A stretch of DNA of 64,000 nt from Arthrobacter humicola (GCF_022803015.1 NZ_JAFKON010000009.1:104908-168907), one strand, 5' to 3'; counted from the stretch's first letter, positions 15,946 through 24,203 are shown. Numbers and translations are program-made. The notes: generated by a model from the sequence alone, not told the origin.

Positions 15946-16014
15946 AGCGTTCGGCCCGGTCGGTGGACAACTTGCCATTTTGTCCATCCCTCAAGTCCAG
16001 GGGAGAGCATGTCC
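15935..16014. repeat. GGACATG-type repeat element, copy 5
   Basis: The final GGGACATGTCC of the tandem array is also the left end of a copy of the longer element: it is followed by CCGGTCGGTGGACAACTT, a TTGTCC box and GAGAGCATGTCC, the same order as in the copies at 9.3 and 14.0 kb. This links the tandem array to that family. With the array it fills the whole 319-bp gap before the TPR gene. Confidence 0.65.
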
Positions 16015-16028
16015 AGTTCAGTGCGAAG

Positions 16029-17051
16029 TCAGGGTACTTCGGTCAGGAATTCAAGGGCCTGTTCCGCACGTTGGGAGGCTCCTGCTTTCTCAAAGTAGTC
16101 GGCAGCTTCCATCAGGTACTTCCGGGCTTCGGCCCGGTTCCCCAAGGAAGCATGGGATCGGCCCAGAAGCAGGAATGCCTCGCCCAGAATCTGCGGGGAA
16201 GGCGTGTCCAGATCAACACAGATCTGTTCGAGCAGTACGGCTGCGGCGGCGGATTCGCCTGCAAGGTAGTTCCAGTGGCCTCGATTTAATTTCAGTAACA
16301 AGAAATCGTTGGGGCTGCCGCCAATGACGTCTGTGGCGAGTTCCGCGCGTTCAATGCAGCGCAGGGTGTCCGCGTCCGCAACATCGGCGGCGAGCCGCAT
16401 GGCCGCTGAGGCTTTGTTGAATTTAGCCCAAACAGTGAGGTTCCGGGCTGGCGAAAAAGTGGCCGCGGCGAGCTCGTGATAGTGCAGCCCCTCGGCGACC
16501 TTACTGCAAAGAAACGCGACGTTTCCAATGACCCAGTAGGCCTTGCCCACCAACTGGTCATCCACTTCGCCCGAAATGATTTCGGCCATGATGAGGCTTT
16601 CGGTCCATGCTTCGTCGAGTCGCCCGCTATCCGCGAGGGCCGCGATAAGCGCCTGGCGGGCTTTTACGGCGATCTCGATGTCGTCTTCGCCGTTCAGGAG
16701 GTCGGCCGCTGCCCTGGCCTCATCCGCCGCTTGTTCCAGGCGCCCGAGTCCTTGATGCGCCTTGGCGAGGAGGATATGCACCTGCGCTTGGAGTTGCGGC
16801 ATTGCATCGCCGGGTTCCGCAAGTAGGGCACCGGCAACATCTGCGCTGGCTTCAAAGTCACCCGCGGCAAGCAGGCACTCGGCACGAAACAATGTCATGT
16901 TCCACCAGGACGCGCCATCGCCATCCACCCGCCCGATTTCGGCGGCCGCCTGCGCAGCAGTGGCGGCCTCTCGGAACTCGTGATTAGACCGGTGTTCGCG
17001 CGCCTGCAGCTCTGCAGTGGCGTACGAGGGCGAAACGGAGCTCTGTTGCAT
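16029..17051 (-). CDS. TPR-repeat protein, divergent from an exported peptide gene
   Basis: A 340-residue cytoplasmic protein made of tetratricopeptide-type helix pairs from about residue 15 to the end, for example LLAAGDFEASADVAGALLAEP, AKAHQGLGRLEQAADEARAA, ALADSGRLDEAWTESLIMAE and LLGRSHASLGNRAEARKYL. There is no helix-turn-helix, signal peptide or enzyme motif. Such solenoids bind peptides; the divergent neighbour at 17269 encodes a small exported peptide, so a peptide-sensing role is a reasonable hypothesis (compare Rap proteins of RRNPP systems). The ATG at 17051 follows GATAAT by 6 nt, indicating a leaderless mRNA. Confidence 0.8.
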   Translation of the reverse strand: MQQSSVSPSYATAELQAREHRSNHEFREAATAAQAAAEIGRVDGDGASWWNMTLFRAECLLAAGDFEASADVAGALLAEPGDAMPQLQAQVHILLAKAHQGLGRLEQAADEARAAADLLNGEDDIEIAVKARQALIAALADSGRLDEAWTESLIMAEIISGEVDDQLVGKAYWVIGNVAFLCSKVAEGLHYHELAAATFSPARNLTVWAKFNKASAAMRLAADVADADTLRCIERAELATDVIGGSPNDFLLLKLNRGHWNYLAGESAAAAVLLEQICVDLDTPSPQILGEAFLLLGRSHASLGNRAEARKYLMEAADYFEKAGASQRAEQALEFLTEVP

Positions 17052-17205
17052 GTCTCAATTATCCGTTGCCGCGGGAGCGGAAACGAACAAACCGCGCAAG
17101 CAAGACCTGCACAATATTGACTCAGGACTTCCGAAGCTTCGCGCGGATAACACGAAACCACCCATTGCGGAGCGAATCGTTATACAGCGGCGTGTCGTTT
17201 GGCCC

Positions 17206-17211
17206 TATACT
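17206..17211 (+). promoter_or_regulatory. -10 hexamer of the exported-peptide gene
   Basis: TATACT matches the sigma-70 -10 consensus at five of six positions and lies 57 nt before the peptide start. The -35 region is weak (TATACA 19 bp upstream). The gene therefore appears to have its own promoter in the 217-bp divergent gap. Confidence 0.5.
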
Positions 17212-17268
17212 AAATCTGCACCACAAGTCACATGAGTCACATCAGCCTCTTACGTATCAGGAGTCCTA

Positions 17269-17418
17269 ATGAAGAAGACCATTGCAACACTCCTCGTCGC
17301 CGGTGCGCTGGCCGCCGCTGGCCTGTCTGCCACATCCGCCATTTCGGCTAGCGGCAGCACCTCAGGTCAGGGCTCGGTCGAAGCTGTGAACTGGTGGCCG
17401 GACTCCATCAAGAAGTAA
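17269..17418 (+). CDS. Small exported peptide (49 residues)
   Basis: This short gene encodes MKKTIATLLVAGALAAAG, then LSATSAISASGSTSG and a C-terminal tail EAVNWWPDSIKK. The first 25-28 residues are a classical Sec signal peptide (KK, hydrophobic core, Ala-x-Ala type sites near ATSAISA), leaving about 20 residues outside. AGGAG lies 5 nt before the ATG. It has a likely -10 (TATACT) and a hairpin at 17438-17471, so it is a free-standing unit. The arrangement, a short exported peptide divergent from a TPR protein, recalls peptide-pheromone pairs; this is inference. The alternative is a small secreted protein of unrelated role. Confidence 0.75.
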   Translation: MKKTIATLLVAGALAAAGLSATSAISASGSTSGQGSVEAVNWWPDSIKK

Positions 17419-17437
17419 CGGAGACTGCATTGACAGG

Positions 17438-17471
17438 CGGCGGGTGTCGGAAGTGATTCCGGTACCCGCCG
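17438..17471 (+). terminator. Terminator-like hairpin after the peptide gene
   Basis: CGGCGGGTGTCGGAA pairs with TTCCGGTACCCGCCG (13 of 15) around a GTGA loop, 19 nt after the stop. The following T-run is short. Confidence 0.6.
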
Positions 17472-17524
17472 TCGATGTTTAACCATCGTTCAACCCGCCC
17501 CGCCCAACGTCCATCAACCCGGGG

Positions 17525-19057
17525 CTACAAAAGCTTTCCACCCCCCGCAAACAACGCCACAATCTCGCCCGCCGGCGCAGGCCGGCCAAAGTAGTAGCCC
17601 TGCCCGCTGCCGCAGCCCATCTCGCGCAGTACTTCCGCCTGTTCCGCCGTCTCGATCCCCTCGGCCAGCGCCTTCAGGCCGCAGGCGTGGATGAGGTGCA
17701 GCACCGCGGCTACGAAGTCCCGCTGTTGCTCGTCGTCGCCGAGGCCACTGATCAGGCTCCGGTCGATCTTGACCACGTTCACCGGCAGCTTGCGCAGGTA
17801 GCTGATGGAGGAATAGCCGGTCCCGAAGTCATCGATCTCGAGCTGCACGCCGAGCCGGCGAAGGCCGTTGAGCGAATACTGGTCGACGTCGCCGCCGTTG
17901 ACCGCCATGGACTCGGTCAGTTCCACGATCAGGTTTGATGCATCCACGCCGGTCTCCCTGAGGATGTCCCGCACATGTTCGATCAGCTCGAGGTTTTGCA
18001 GTTCGGTGGTGGATATGTTGACCCGGACGTTAAAGGTGCTGTCCACCTGCAAGTCCTTCTGCCATTTGCGCAATTGGCGCACGGCATTGCGCAGCACCCA
18101 GTGGCCCAGGTCCACGATCATGCCGGTTTCCTCGGCCAGGGGAATGAACTGATCCGGCATTAGCAGACCGCGCCCGGGGTGGTTCCACCGGACCAGCGCC
18201 TCCACGCCCTCGATCCTGCCGGTCGCGAGGTCCACCACCGGCTGGTAGTGCAGGGTCAGCTGGTCCTGCCGGATAGCTTCGCGCATTTCCGTAACCATGA
18301 CGCTCTGCAGCCGGCGCGCGTACAGCAGGGCCGGCTCGAAGACTTTGATGCTGCTGTGCTGCTGCGCCTTTGCCGCGTACATGGCCGTGTCGGCCTCCAT
18401 GACCAGGTCATCGACGGACTGGCCGGGTTCCGCTATCCGCAGGCCGATGCTCGTTCCGCAGGTGACTTTCAGGTCCCCGACGTCGAGGCTTTCACTGAGT
18501 GCCTTGAGGATCCTGTTCGCCACCCTGCGTGCCCGGACCAGATTGGACTTCGGCAGCATGACGGCGAATTCGTCGCCGCCAAGGCGCGCCACGGTGTCAG
18601 TCTCGCGGACGGCGTCCTGGAGCCGGCGTGCGATGGCCCGCAGGACGTCGTCGCCGGCGCTGTGCCCCAGGGTGTCGTTAATGCCCTTGAAGGAATCGAG
18701 ATCAAGAATCAGGAGGGCCGGCGGCATTTCGCCGCGTGAGGACTCCGCCAGGGCGTGGCTCAGGACCGAGTTCAGTGCGGTGCGGTTGGCGAGTTGGGTC
18801 AGGGGGTCGGTCAGCGCCATGCGTTCGAGCTCCACCTGCGCCTCGCGCAGCATGGCCGTGCGGCTTTCGACCCGCTCTTCCAGCTCCTGGTAGATGGTCT
18901 GCAGGTCATCGGCCATCAGGTTGATGCCGGCGATGACGGCGGCGACGTCGTCGCGGGCTCCCGAATGCGGGATCCGGGTGCTCAGATCGCCTCCGGCGAT
19001 CCGCACGATGCCTTCCACGAGGGCGTGCAGCCTGGGGTCCGGTGCTTCATTCTTCAC
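17525..19057 (-). CDS. GGDEF-EAL c-di-GMP turnover protein
   Basis: A 510-residue soluble protein with a HAMP-like segment and coiled coil at residues 10-80, a diguanylate cyclase domain at about 80-245 and a phosphodiesterase domain at about 260-505. The GGDEF active site is intact (ARLGGDEFAVML) and the EAL domain retains EALVRW, DDFGTGYSS and the following KIDRSLI. Both activities may therefore be functional, or one may be regulatory. No transmembrane segment is present, so the HAMP-like region may receive a signal from a partner. Its GTG start overlaps the stop of the upstream gene by 11 nt, so it is third in a tight operon. Confidence 0.93.
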   Translation of the reverse strand: MKNEAPDPRLHALVEGIVRIAGGDLSTRIPHSGARDDVAAVIAGINLMADDLQTIYQELEERVESRTAMLREAQVELERMALTDPLTQLANRTALNSVLSHALAESSRGEMPPALLILDLDSFKGINDTLGHSAGDDVLRAIARRLQDAVRETDTVARLGGDEFAVMLPKSNLVRARRVANRILKALSESLDVGDLKVTCGTSIGLRIAEPGQSVDDLVMEADTAMYAAKAQQHSSIKVFEPALLYARRLQSVMVTEMREAIRQDQLTLHYQPVVDLATGRIEGVEALVRWNHPGRGLLMPDQFIPLAEETGMIVDLGHWVLRNAVRQLRKWQKDLQVDSTFNVRVNISTTELQNLELIEHVRDILRETGVDASNLIVELTESMAVNGGDVDQYSLNGLRRLGVQLEIDDFGTGYSSISYLRKLPVNVVKIDRSLISGLGDDEQQRDFVAAVLHLIHACGLKALAEGIETAEQAEVLREMGCGSGQGYYFGRPAPAGEIVALFAGGGKLL

Positions 19058-19538
19058 GGGTGTACTGCCTTAGCCACTCAACGGCCGCGGATTCGGAGGT
19101 GAAGAACTGGGCCGGGATCGTCTCGCTTCGGGACCGCAGGAGGTAGTGGGCAATGACCCTGTCCACCGGGCTCTCGCCCACCAGGGCGAACGCTGTGGCC
19201 GCTATGGAACCGCTGTAGACCCGGCGGGCCTCCATGCTGACACCGACGACGCCGGTGATCACCAGGAGCACCGGCATCCGCCGTCCCGCGGCGAGCGTGC
19301 GGACGATGTCGCCGGCGATGCGCGCCTCCGGACCCTCGATCTCCTGGTTGGCGGGCAGCAGGACCTCGATGATTCCGCCGTCGATCATCCGCACCCCGAT
19401 GCTACGGGCGGCACCGTCGGTCGCCCGGGCCGCGGTCACCGCCGCCGCCCCCAGAACGACGCCGGCCGCGGCCGCTGCCGTGTTCGGCAGGCCCTCCGGC
19501 AGCCACCCTTCGGGCCCGGCCAGGGCCTCGAGCGTCAT
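19047..19538 (-). CDS. STAS-like (DUF7793-type) protein
   Basis: A 163-residue protein with an Ala-rich N-terminus and a central VRMIDGGIIEVLLPANQEIEGPEARIAGDIVRTL stretch, then GRRMPVLLVITGVVGVSMEARRVYSG. This strand-helix order is that of the STAS/SpoIIAA-like DUF7793 proteins common in arthrobacters (assignment from memory). The C-terminus ends near the start of the GGDEF-EAL gene with overlapping reading frames, and its ATG overlaps the stop of the gene before. It may be the signal input for the c-di-GMP enzyme. Confidence 0.7.
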   Translation of the reverse strand: MTLEALAGPEGWLPEGLPNTAAAAAGVVLGAAAVTAARATDGAARSIGVRMIDGGIIEVLLPANQEIEGPEARIAGDIVRTLAAGRRMPVLLVITGVVGVSMEARRVYSGSIAATAFALVGESPVDRVIAHYLLRSRSETIPAQFFTSESAAVEWLRQYTREE

Positions 19539-20113
19539 CGGACCGCAATTCGACGGCGGCGGTCCGCGGAGCCTCGGAGGTCACGGTTCAGCCGTCGGTC
19601 GCCGTGATAGAGAATCGTTTCCCAGTCGACTTCCTCGGCTGTCTTGGCAATCACGGGACTCTCCTTCACTTTCTTGGGCCTGGGACTGACATACAGCCAG
19701 TTAACCACCCCGAGGAAGACATCCACCGCGGAGTTGAAGGCGCTGTTGGGGCTGAAATGGTCGCGGAAACCGCGAAAGGCTCCTGGGCGGACCACACACA
19801 TTAGGGTCGAAAGCGTCAGGAATATTACGACGACTGGATAGGAAATCGCCCCAACCCGACGCCCGCGAACTGCGTTCGGGTGGTCGGCGTGCGCTTTCAG
19901 GGCGGTGGAAATAACGTAGCTGGTCGGAGCGGTCAGCGAGGTGAGAATTCCTAGCCGAACAGTGACCATTTTGCACATGAACAGTCTCAGATGACCAAGC
20001 GACAGCGCCCCGGGACGAACTTCGGGGCCCCACTGACGGGGCCGGAACGCAACCTTTTGTTCGGTCGTCACGCTGTCCGCACCGAAGAGCGGCAAGACTC
20101 GCTGATTTAACAT
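19535..20113 (-). CDS. Unrecognised small membrane protein, possibly decayed
   Basis: A 192-residue frame with two or three hydrophobic segments (MVTVRLGILTSLTAPTSYVI, VGAISYPVVVIFLTLSTLMCVV, FNSAVDVFLGVVNWLYV) and a charged C-terminal tail. It resembles loosely the second half of GAP/Sap-type transporters but is too short; it may be a truncated relative. I place the start at ATG 20113 after GGGGA; the frame stays open to a GTG at 20170. Base composition is less GC-rich than its neighbours. The ATGA overlap with the next gene places it first in the c-di-GMP operon. Confidence 0.5.
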   Translation of the reverse strand: MLNQRVLPLFGADSVTTEQKVAFRPRQWGPEVRPGALSLGHLRLFMCKMVTVRLGILTSLTAPTSYVISTALKAHADHPNAVRGRRVGAISYPVVVIFLTLSTLMCVVRPGAFRGFRDHFSPNSAFNSAVDVFLGVVNWLYVSPRPKKVKESPVIAKTAEEVDWETILYHGDRRLNRDLRGSADRRRRIAVR

Positions 20114-20252
20114 TCGTCCCCGTATGACTGCAAAGTCTGCATACTGGCGCGTTGATGGACAAACCCACACGCCCGCACCGGGATGTTCCGGTGGGTGCCC
20201 TCATGATAATGCAAGGTCAGACCCCTGCCGGTTATCTGACACCCTGAAGCCC

Positions 20253-21050
20253 TCAGCGGGCCTGGGCCCGGGCGAGCTTGCGTGCCGTGCGTTCGTGCTG
20301 GACGCGCTGGGCGATGACAAGGCCTGCCGCGGCGACGCCGACGGTGATGGGATAGCCCATGAGCCGTTCGAGGGCACCGGGTTCCGGCACGTGCATGCCC
20401 GTCAGCCCGCCCGCGATGAGCGCCGCCAGGGACACGGCCCCGCAGCCCAGGATGAACCACCCGAGCGGCGTCTGCCGGAGCCAAAGCCAACCGAGGATCA
20501 GGAGCGCCAGGGCCCCGGCGGCGAAGTACATCAGGGCGCCGGCCACGTGCCAGGCCGATCCCGTGTCCTCGGGCACCAGCCCCACGATGACCGTTCCTGC
20601 CCCGGCGGCGCCGGTCAGCAGCCGGGCGGCGGCCGCTGCCATCACCCCTGCGCCCCAGCGCGCGCGGCCGTGCGCCCGCGCCGGCACCCGGCCGCGCCGG
20701 AGGGGCACTCCGGTCCGCGCGGCACAGCACAGGAGCGCCGAGCCGAGCAGCAGCGCGCCGACCACCATGCCAAGGCCTTGGACCACAAATGACGCGTTCA
20801 TCAGCAGGTGCGCCGGCGAGCAGACGTCCCGGCCGGAGAACTCTCCGCACGCCACGGCGCCGAGGTCGCTGATGTAGCCCGTGCGGCGGCTGTATGGCTC
20901 CGCTCCCGCCCAGGCGCCGATCACAGCCGACTCGGCCACGAAATACTGCAGCACGCTCAGCTTCGCCAGGGCCCCGACGTAAAACCTGGTGGCGGCCACA
21001 TCGGGGTAGTAAAGGGCTCCGGCGGAAAGCTCGGTGGTTCCTGCAGTCAT
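20253..21050 (-). CDS. DUF998-family membrane protein
   Basis: A 265-residue protein with about six transmembrane helices. The pattern fits DUF998: helix 1 LSVLQYFVAESAVIGAW, the conserved loop YISDLGAVACG and CSPAHLLMNASFVVQGLGMVVG, then paired helices around TVIVGLVPEDTGSAWHVAGALMYF. The C-terminus is basic and faces the cytoplasm. Function of the family is unknown. It stands alone, convergent with nothing and divergent from the tRNA. Confidence 0.8.
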   Translation of the reverse strand: MTAGTTELSAGALYYPDVAATRFYVGALAKLSVLQYFVAESAVIGAWAGAEPYSRRTGYISDLGAVACGEFSGRDVCSPAHLLMNASFVVQGLGMVVGALLLGSALLCCAARTGVPLRRGRVPARAHGRARWGAGVMAAAAARLLTGAAGAGTVIVGLVPEDTGSAWHVAGALMYFAAGALALLILGWLWLRQTPLGWFILGCGAVSLAALIAGGLTGMHVPEPGALERLMGYPITVGVAAAGLVIAQRVQHERTARKLARAQAR

Positions 21051-21132
21051 GCCAAGAGCGTAGTACGCGCGCTCACCTTGTATGCTTATATCCGTGTCCG
21101 ACCGGACCGGCCCCGGCCGCCCGCGGACATCC

Positions 21133-21205
21133 GCCCTCGTAGCTCAGTGGATAGAGCACGGCTCTCCTAAAGCCGGTGTCGTTGGTTCGATTCCAATCGA
21201 GGGCA
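21133..21205 (+). tRNA. tRNA-Arg (CCU anticodon)
   Basis: The 73-nt gene folds as a standard cloverleaf: acceptor GCCCTCG/CGAGGGC with discriminator A, D arm GCTC/GAGC, anticodon stem CGGCT/AGCCG with loop CTCCTAA (anticodon CCT), T arm GTTGG/CCAAT with TTCGATT. CCA is not encoded. It reads the AGG codon. The DUF6314 gene begins two bases after the discriminator. Confidence 0.96.
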
Positions 21206-21206
21206 C

Positions 21207-21824
21207 TTGAACATTCCTTTCCCGGACGAAACCCCGGACACGGGTCCGGGCTTTGACCTCCGCGCCTACCTGCGCGGCTCCTGGTCCGTCGACCGCACCC
21301 TCCTGGACCGCAGCACCGGCACCAGCGGAACCTTCACCGGCGTCGTACGCTTCACTGCCGACGACGACGGCGGACTGTGGTGGCGTGAAGAAGGCACCGT
21401 GCGCTGGGCGGCCCTGGGCGGTGCGCCGTTCGCCGGCCCGGCGAGCCGGGAATATCTGCTGCGGCCGGCGGACACCCCCGATGTCCTGGACGTGTACTTC
21501 CCGGACGGCCGCCCCTTCCACCGCATGGGCTTCGCCGGGCAAACCAATCAGGACGAGCACTGGTGCGACCCTGACACCTACCGCGTGACGTACACCTTCC
21601 GCGGTCCGGACCAATGCGGATACCGCTGGGACGTCACCGGGCCCGCCAAGGACCATCTGCTGGAGTCCGTCCTGCGACGGCTGAAAGCAAAACCAGACGC
21701 AAGACCAGAGGCAAGCCCAGGCCCGGATCCCGAGACCAGGCCAGGCGTGACGCCGGGAGTAACCCCGGATATGACGCCCGATGCGACGCCGGATGCCGCG
21801 CCGGATTCAGGGCGCGCCGGGTGA
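21207..21824 (+). CDS. DUF6314 family protein
   Basis: A 205-residue protein; residues 15-150 match DUF6314, with DLRAYLRGSWSVDRTLLDRS at the start, a GLWWREEGTVRW strand and FRGPDQCGYRWDVTGPAKD at the end. A beta-barrel fold is likely; function is unknown. The only start codon available before the conserved region is TTG 21207, one base after the tRNA product ends, so the mRNA may be released by tRNA 3' processing. The last 45 residues are a Pro/Thr/Asp-rich tail with TPG/TPD repeats. The stop overlaps the NUDIX start (GTGA). Confidence 0.82.
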   Translation: MNIPFPDETPDTGPGFDLRAYLRGSWSVDRTLLDRSTGTSGTFTGVVRFTADDDGGLWWREEGTVRWAALGGAPFAGPASREYLLRPADTPDVLDVYFPDGRPFHRMGFAGQTNQDEHWCDPDTYRVTYTFRGPDQCGYRWDVTGPAKDHLLESVLRRLKAKPDARPEASPGPDPETRPGVTPGVTPDMTPDATPDAAPDSGRAG

Positions 21825-22228
21825 ACCCGCGCATCGTCGTCTCCGCCGTCTGCGTTTTCGATCGCTCCGGACGCCTCCTGACCGTCCGCAAACGCGGCAC
21901 GGACAAGTTCATGCACCCCGGCGGCAAACCCGAGGCCGGCGAAACAGCGGCCCAGGCTGCGGCGCGCGAGCTCCAGGAGGAAGTGGGGATCGTGCTGGCC
22001 CCGGACCGCCTGGACCTGCTGGGTTGCTGGCTGGCGGATGCCGCCAACGAGGCGGCCACCCAGATCGAGGCAACGGTCTTCACGGCGCCCGGGGTATGGA
22101 GCGCCCGGCCGTCGGCGGAAATCGCCGAGATCCGCTGGCTGGACCTGTCCGCCGAGCTGCCCGGCGACCTCGCCCCGCTACTGACGGACCATGTGCTGCC
22201 GGCCCTGTCCGCCAAGCCGTCCGGCTAG
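21821..22228 (+). CDS. NUDIX hydrolase
   Basis: A 135-residue hydrolase of nucleoside diphosphates linked to another moiety. The Nudix box is intact: GGKPEAGETAAQAAARELQEEVGI around residues 35-58, with the metal-binding REL-QEE glutamates. Substrate cannot be told from sequence. The GTG start overlaps the DUF6314 stop, so the two genes are translated together; DUF6314/NUDIX pairing is the main functional hint. Confidence 0.9.
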   Translation: MNPRIVVSAVCVFDRSGRLLTVRKRGTDKFMHPGGKPEAGETAAQAAARELQEEVGIVLAPDRLDLLGCWLADAANEAATQIEATVFTAPGVWSARPSAEIAEIRWLDLSAELPGDLAPLLTDHVLPALSAKPSG

Positions 22229-22252
22229 GACCCGTACCGGCCAGGGCCTCCA

Positions 22253-22277
22253 AAGCCGGCTTCTAAAATGCCGGCTT
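22253..22277. terminator. Terminator between convergent NUDIX and ABC genes
   Basis: AAGCCGGC (22253-22260) pairs with GCCGGCTT (22270-22277) around an AT-rich loop in the 61-bp convergent gap. Confidence 0.5.
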
Positions 22278-22289
22278 CCAAACGGCGGC

Positions 22290-24203
22290 TCAGTAGCCGG
22301 GCACGGATTCCTGGGCCACCGCGCTGGCCTCGGAGAACTGCGTCCGGTACAACTCCGCATAGCGGCCCTCGGCGGCGAGAAGCTCCCGGTGGGTACCGCG
22401 CTCCACGATCGAGCCGTCCTCCACCACCAGGATCGCGTCCGCCGCACGGATCGTCGAGAGACGGTGGGCGATCACGACGGCGGTACGGCCTTCCAGCGCG
22501 GCGCCCAGCGCCTCCTGGACGGCGGCCTCATTGGTCGAATCCAGCGCGGCGGTGGCTTCGTCGAGGATGACCACCCGCGGCTGGGCGATCAGCAGGCGGG
22601 CGATCGTCAGGCGTTGCCGCTCGCCGCCGGAGAGCCGGTAGCCGCGCTCCCCCACCACGGTGTCCAGTCCATCGGGCAGGGACCGGATCATGTCTTCGAG
22701 CCGGGCACGGCGCAGCGCATCCCACATCTGCTCTTCGGTGGCCTCCGGCCGGGCCAGACGCAGGTTGGAGGCGATGCTCTCGTGGAACAGGTGACCGTCC
22801 TGCGTCACCATCCCGAGGGTCGCCCGCATCGAGTCGAACGTGAGGTCACGGACGTCCACGCCCGCGCCGGGCGTCGTGCCGCCGAAGCGGATGGCGCCGG
22901 AGTCGACGTCGTACAGGCGCGACAGGAGCTGCGCAATGGTGGACTTGCCCGCCCCGGAGGAGCCGACGAGGGCCACCGTCTGACCCGGCTCCACCCGGAA
23001 GCTGATGCCGTGCAGCACTTCTTCGCCGCCGCGGGTGTCCAGGGTCCGCACGTCCTCCAGGGAGGCCAGCGAGACCTTCTCCGCCGAGGGGTAGGCGAAG
23101 CGGACATTGTCGAACTCCACCGAGAGCGGACCTGGCGGGGACGCCACCGCATCCGGCTTCTGCTGGATAAGCGGCTTGAGGTCCAGGATCTCAAAGACGC
23201 GTTCGAAGCTGACCAGGGCGCTCATGATCTCCACCCGTGCGTTCGAAAGTGCCGTGAGCGGCGCGTACAGGCGGGTGAGCAGCAGCGCGAGCACGACGAC
23301 GTCGCCCGCGTTCAACTGCCCGGCGAGTGCGAGCCAGCCGCCCAGGCCGTAGACCAGTGCCAGGGCCAAGGCCGAGACCAGTGTCAGCGCCGTGACGAAG
23401 GTGAATTGCAGCATGGCGGTGCGGACGCCGATGTCCCGGACGCGGCCGGCCCGGAGGGCGAACTCGCGGGATTCCTCGTCGGGGCGGCCGAAAAGCTTGA
23501 CCAGCGTGGCGCCGGGCGCGGAGAAGCGCTCGGTCATCTGGGTGCCCATGGTGGCGTTGTGCTCGGCGGCTTCGCGCCGCAGATCGGCCAGCTTGGAGCC
23601 CATCCGGCGGGCCGGGATCAGGAAGATCGGCAGCAGGATCATGGCGAGCACTGTCACAAGCCACGATTTATTCAGCATCACCGCAAGGGTCAGCGCCAGG
23701 GCCACGACGTTGCTGACCACGCCGGAGAGCGTGCCGGCGAAGGCCGACTGCGCACCAATGACATCGTTGTTCAGCCGGCTGACCAGGGCCCCGGTCCGGG
23801 TCCTGGTGAAGAACGCGATCGGCATCTTTTGGACGTGGTCGAAGACCTTCGTGCGGAGGTCCACGATCACGCCTTCGCCGATGGTGGAGGACATCCAGCG
23901 CGTCACTAGGCCGATTCCAGCCTCGGCGACCGCCACGATCGCGATCAGGACGGCCAGCCAGATCACGGTTGAGGCCTCCGCGTGGGCGATGATCTCGTCA
24001 ACCACCTGCCCGGCGAGGACCGGGGTGGCGACCGCCAGGAAGGCCATCACGATGGACAGCAGCACGAAGGCGATCAGTTTGCTGCGGTGGGGGCGGGCAA
24101 AACTGAAGACGCGCTTCAGGGTCTCCTTCGAGAACGGCTTGGACCCGCTGGAGGCGCGGGTGATGTTGTAGAGGGAGCTCCAGGCGACCCGGTCCATGCT
24201 CAT
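22290..24203 (-). CDS. ABC exporter, fused permease-ATPase
   Basis: A 637-residue half-transporter. Residues 40-330 form six membrane helices (type I exporter), and the C-terminal ATPase has Walker A LVGSSGAGKST, signature YRLSGGERQRL, Walker B VVILDEATAALD and the switch His in VIAHRLSTI. Such proteins export drugs, lipids or peptides as homodimers. The ATG at 24203 overlaps the ABC-F stop (ATGA), so it is made together with a ribosome-acting ABC-F protein; this pairing suggests a role in resistance to an antibiotic or export of one. Confidence 0.92.
   Translation of the reverse strand: MSMDRVAWSSLYNITRASSGSKPFSKETLKRVFSFARPHRSKLIAFVLLSIVMAFLAVATPVLAGQVVDEIIAHAEASTVIWLAVLIAIVAVAEAGIGLVTRWMSSTIGEGVIVDLRTKVFDHVQKMPIAFFTRTRTGALVSRLNNDVIGAQSAFAGTLSGVVSNVVALALTLAVMLNKSWLVTVLAMILLPIFLIPARRMGSKLADLRREAAEHNATMGTQMTERFSAPGATLVKLFGRPDEESREFALRAGRVRDIGVRTAMLQFTFVTALTLVSALALALVYGLGGWLALAGQLNAGDVVVLALLLTRLYAPLTALSNARVEIMSALVSFERVFEILDLKPLIQQKPDAVASPPGPLSVEFDNVRFAYPSAEKVSLASLEDVRTLDTRGGEEVLHGISFRVEPGQTVALVGSSGAGKSTIAQLLSRLYDVDSGAIRFGGTTPGAGVDVRDLTFDSMRATLGMVTQDGHLFHESIASNLRLARPEATEEQMWDALRRARLEDMIRSLPDGLDTVVGERGYRLSGGERQRLTIARLLIAQPRVVILDEATAALDSTNEAAVQEALGAALEGRTAVVIAHRLSTIRAADAILVVEDGSIVERGTHRELLAAEGRYAELYRTQFSEASAVAQESVPGY

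Noticed and set aside
15653..16010. Three overlapping minus-strand frames with repeated MDMSRVLC-type peptides
   Set aside because: They are the same 61-bp repeat read in three frames; the period is not divisible by three, so no single protein is under selection.
19402..20850. Arg-rich frames overlapping the STAS-like and DUF998 genes
   Set aside because: Extreme Arg/Gly/Ala content, typical for off-frame reading of GC-rich genes.
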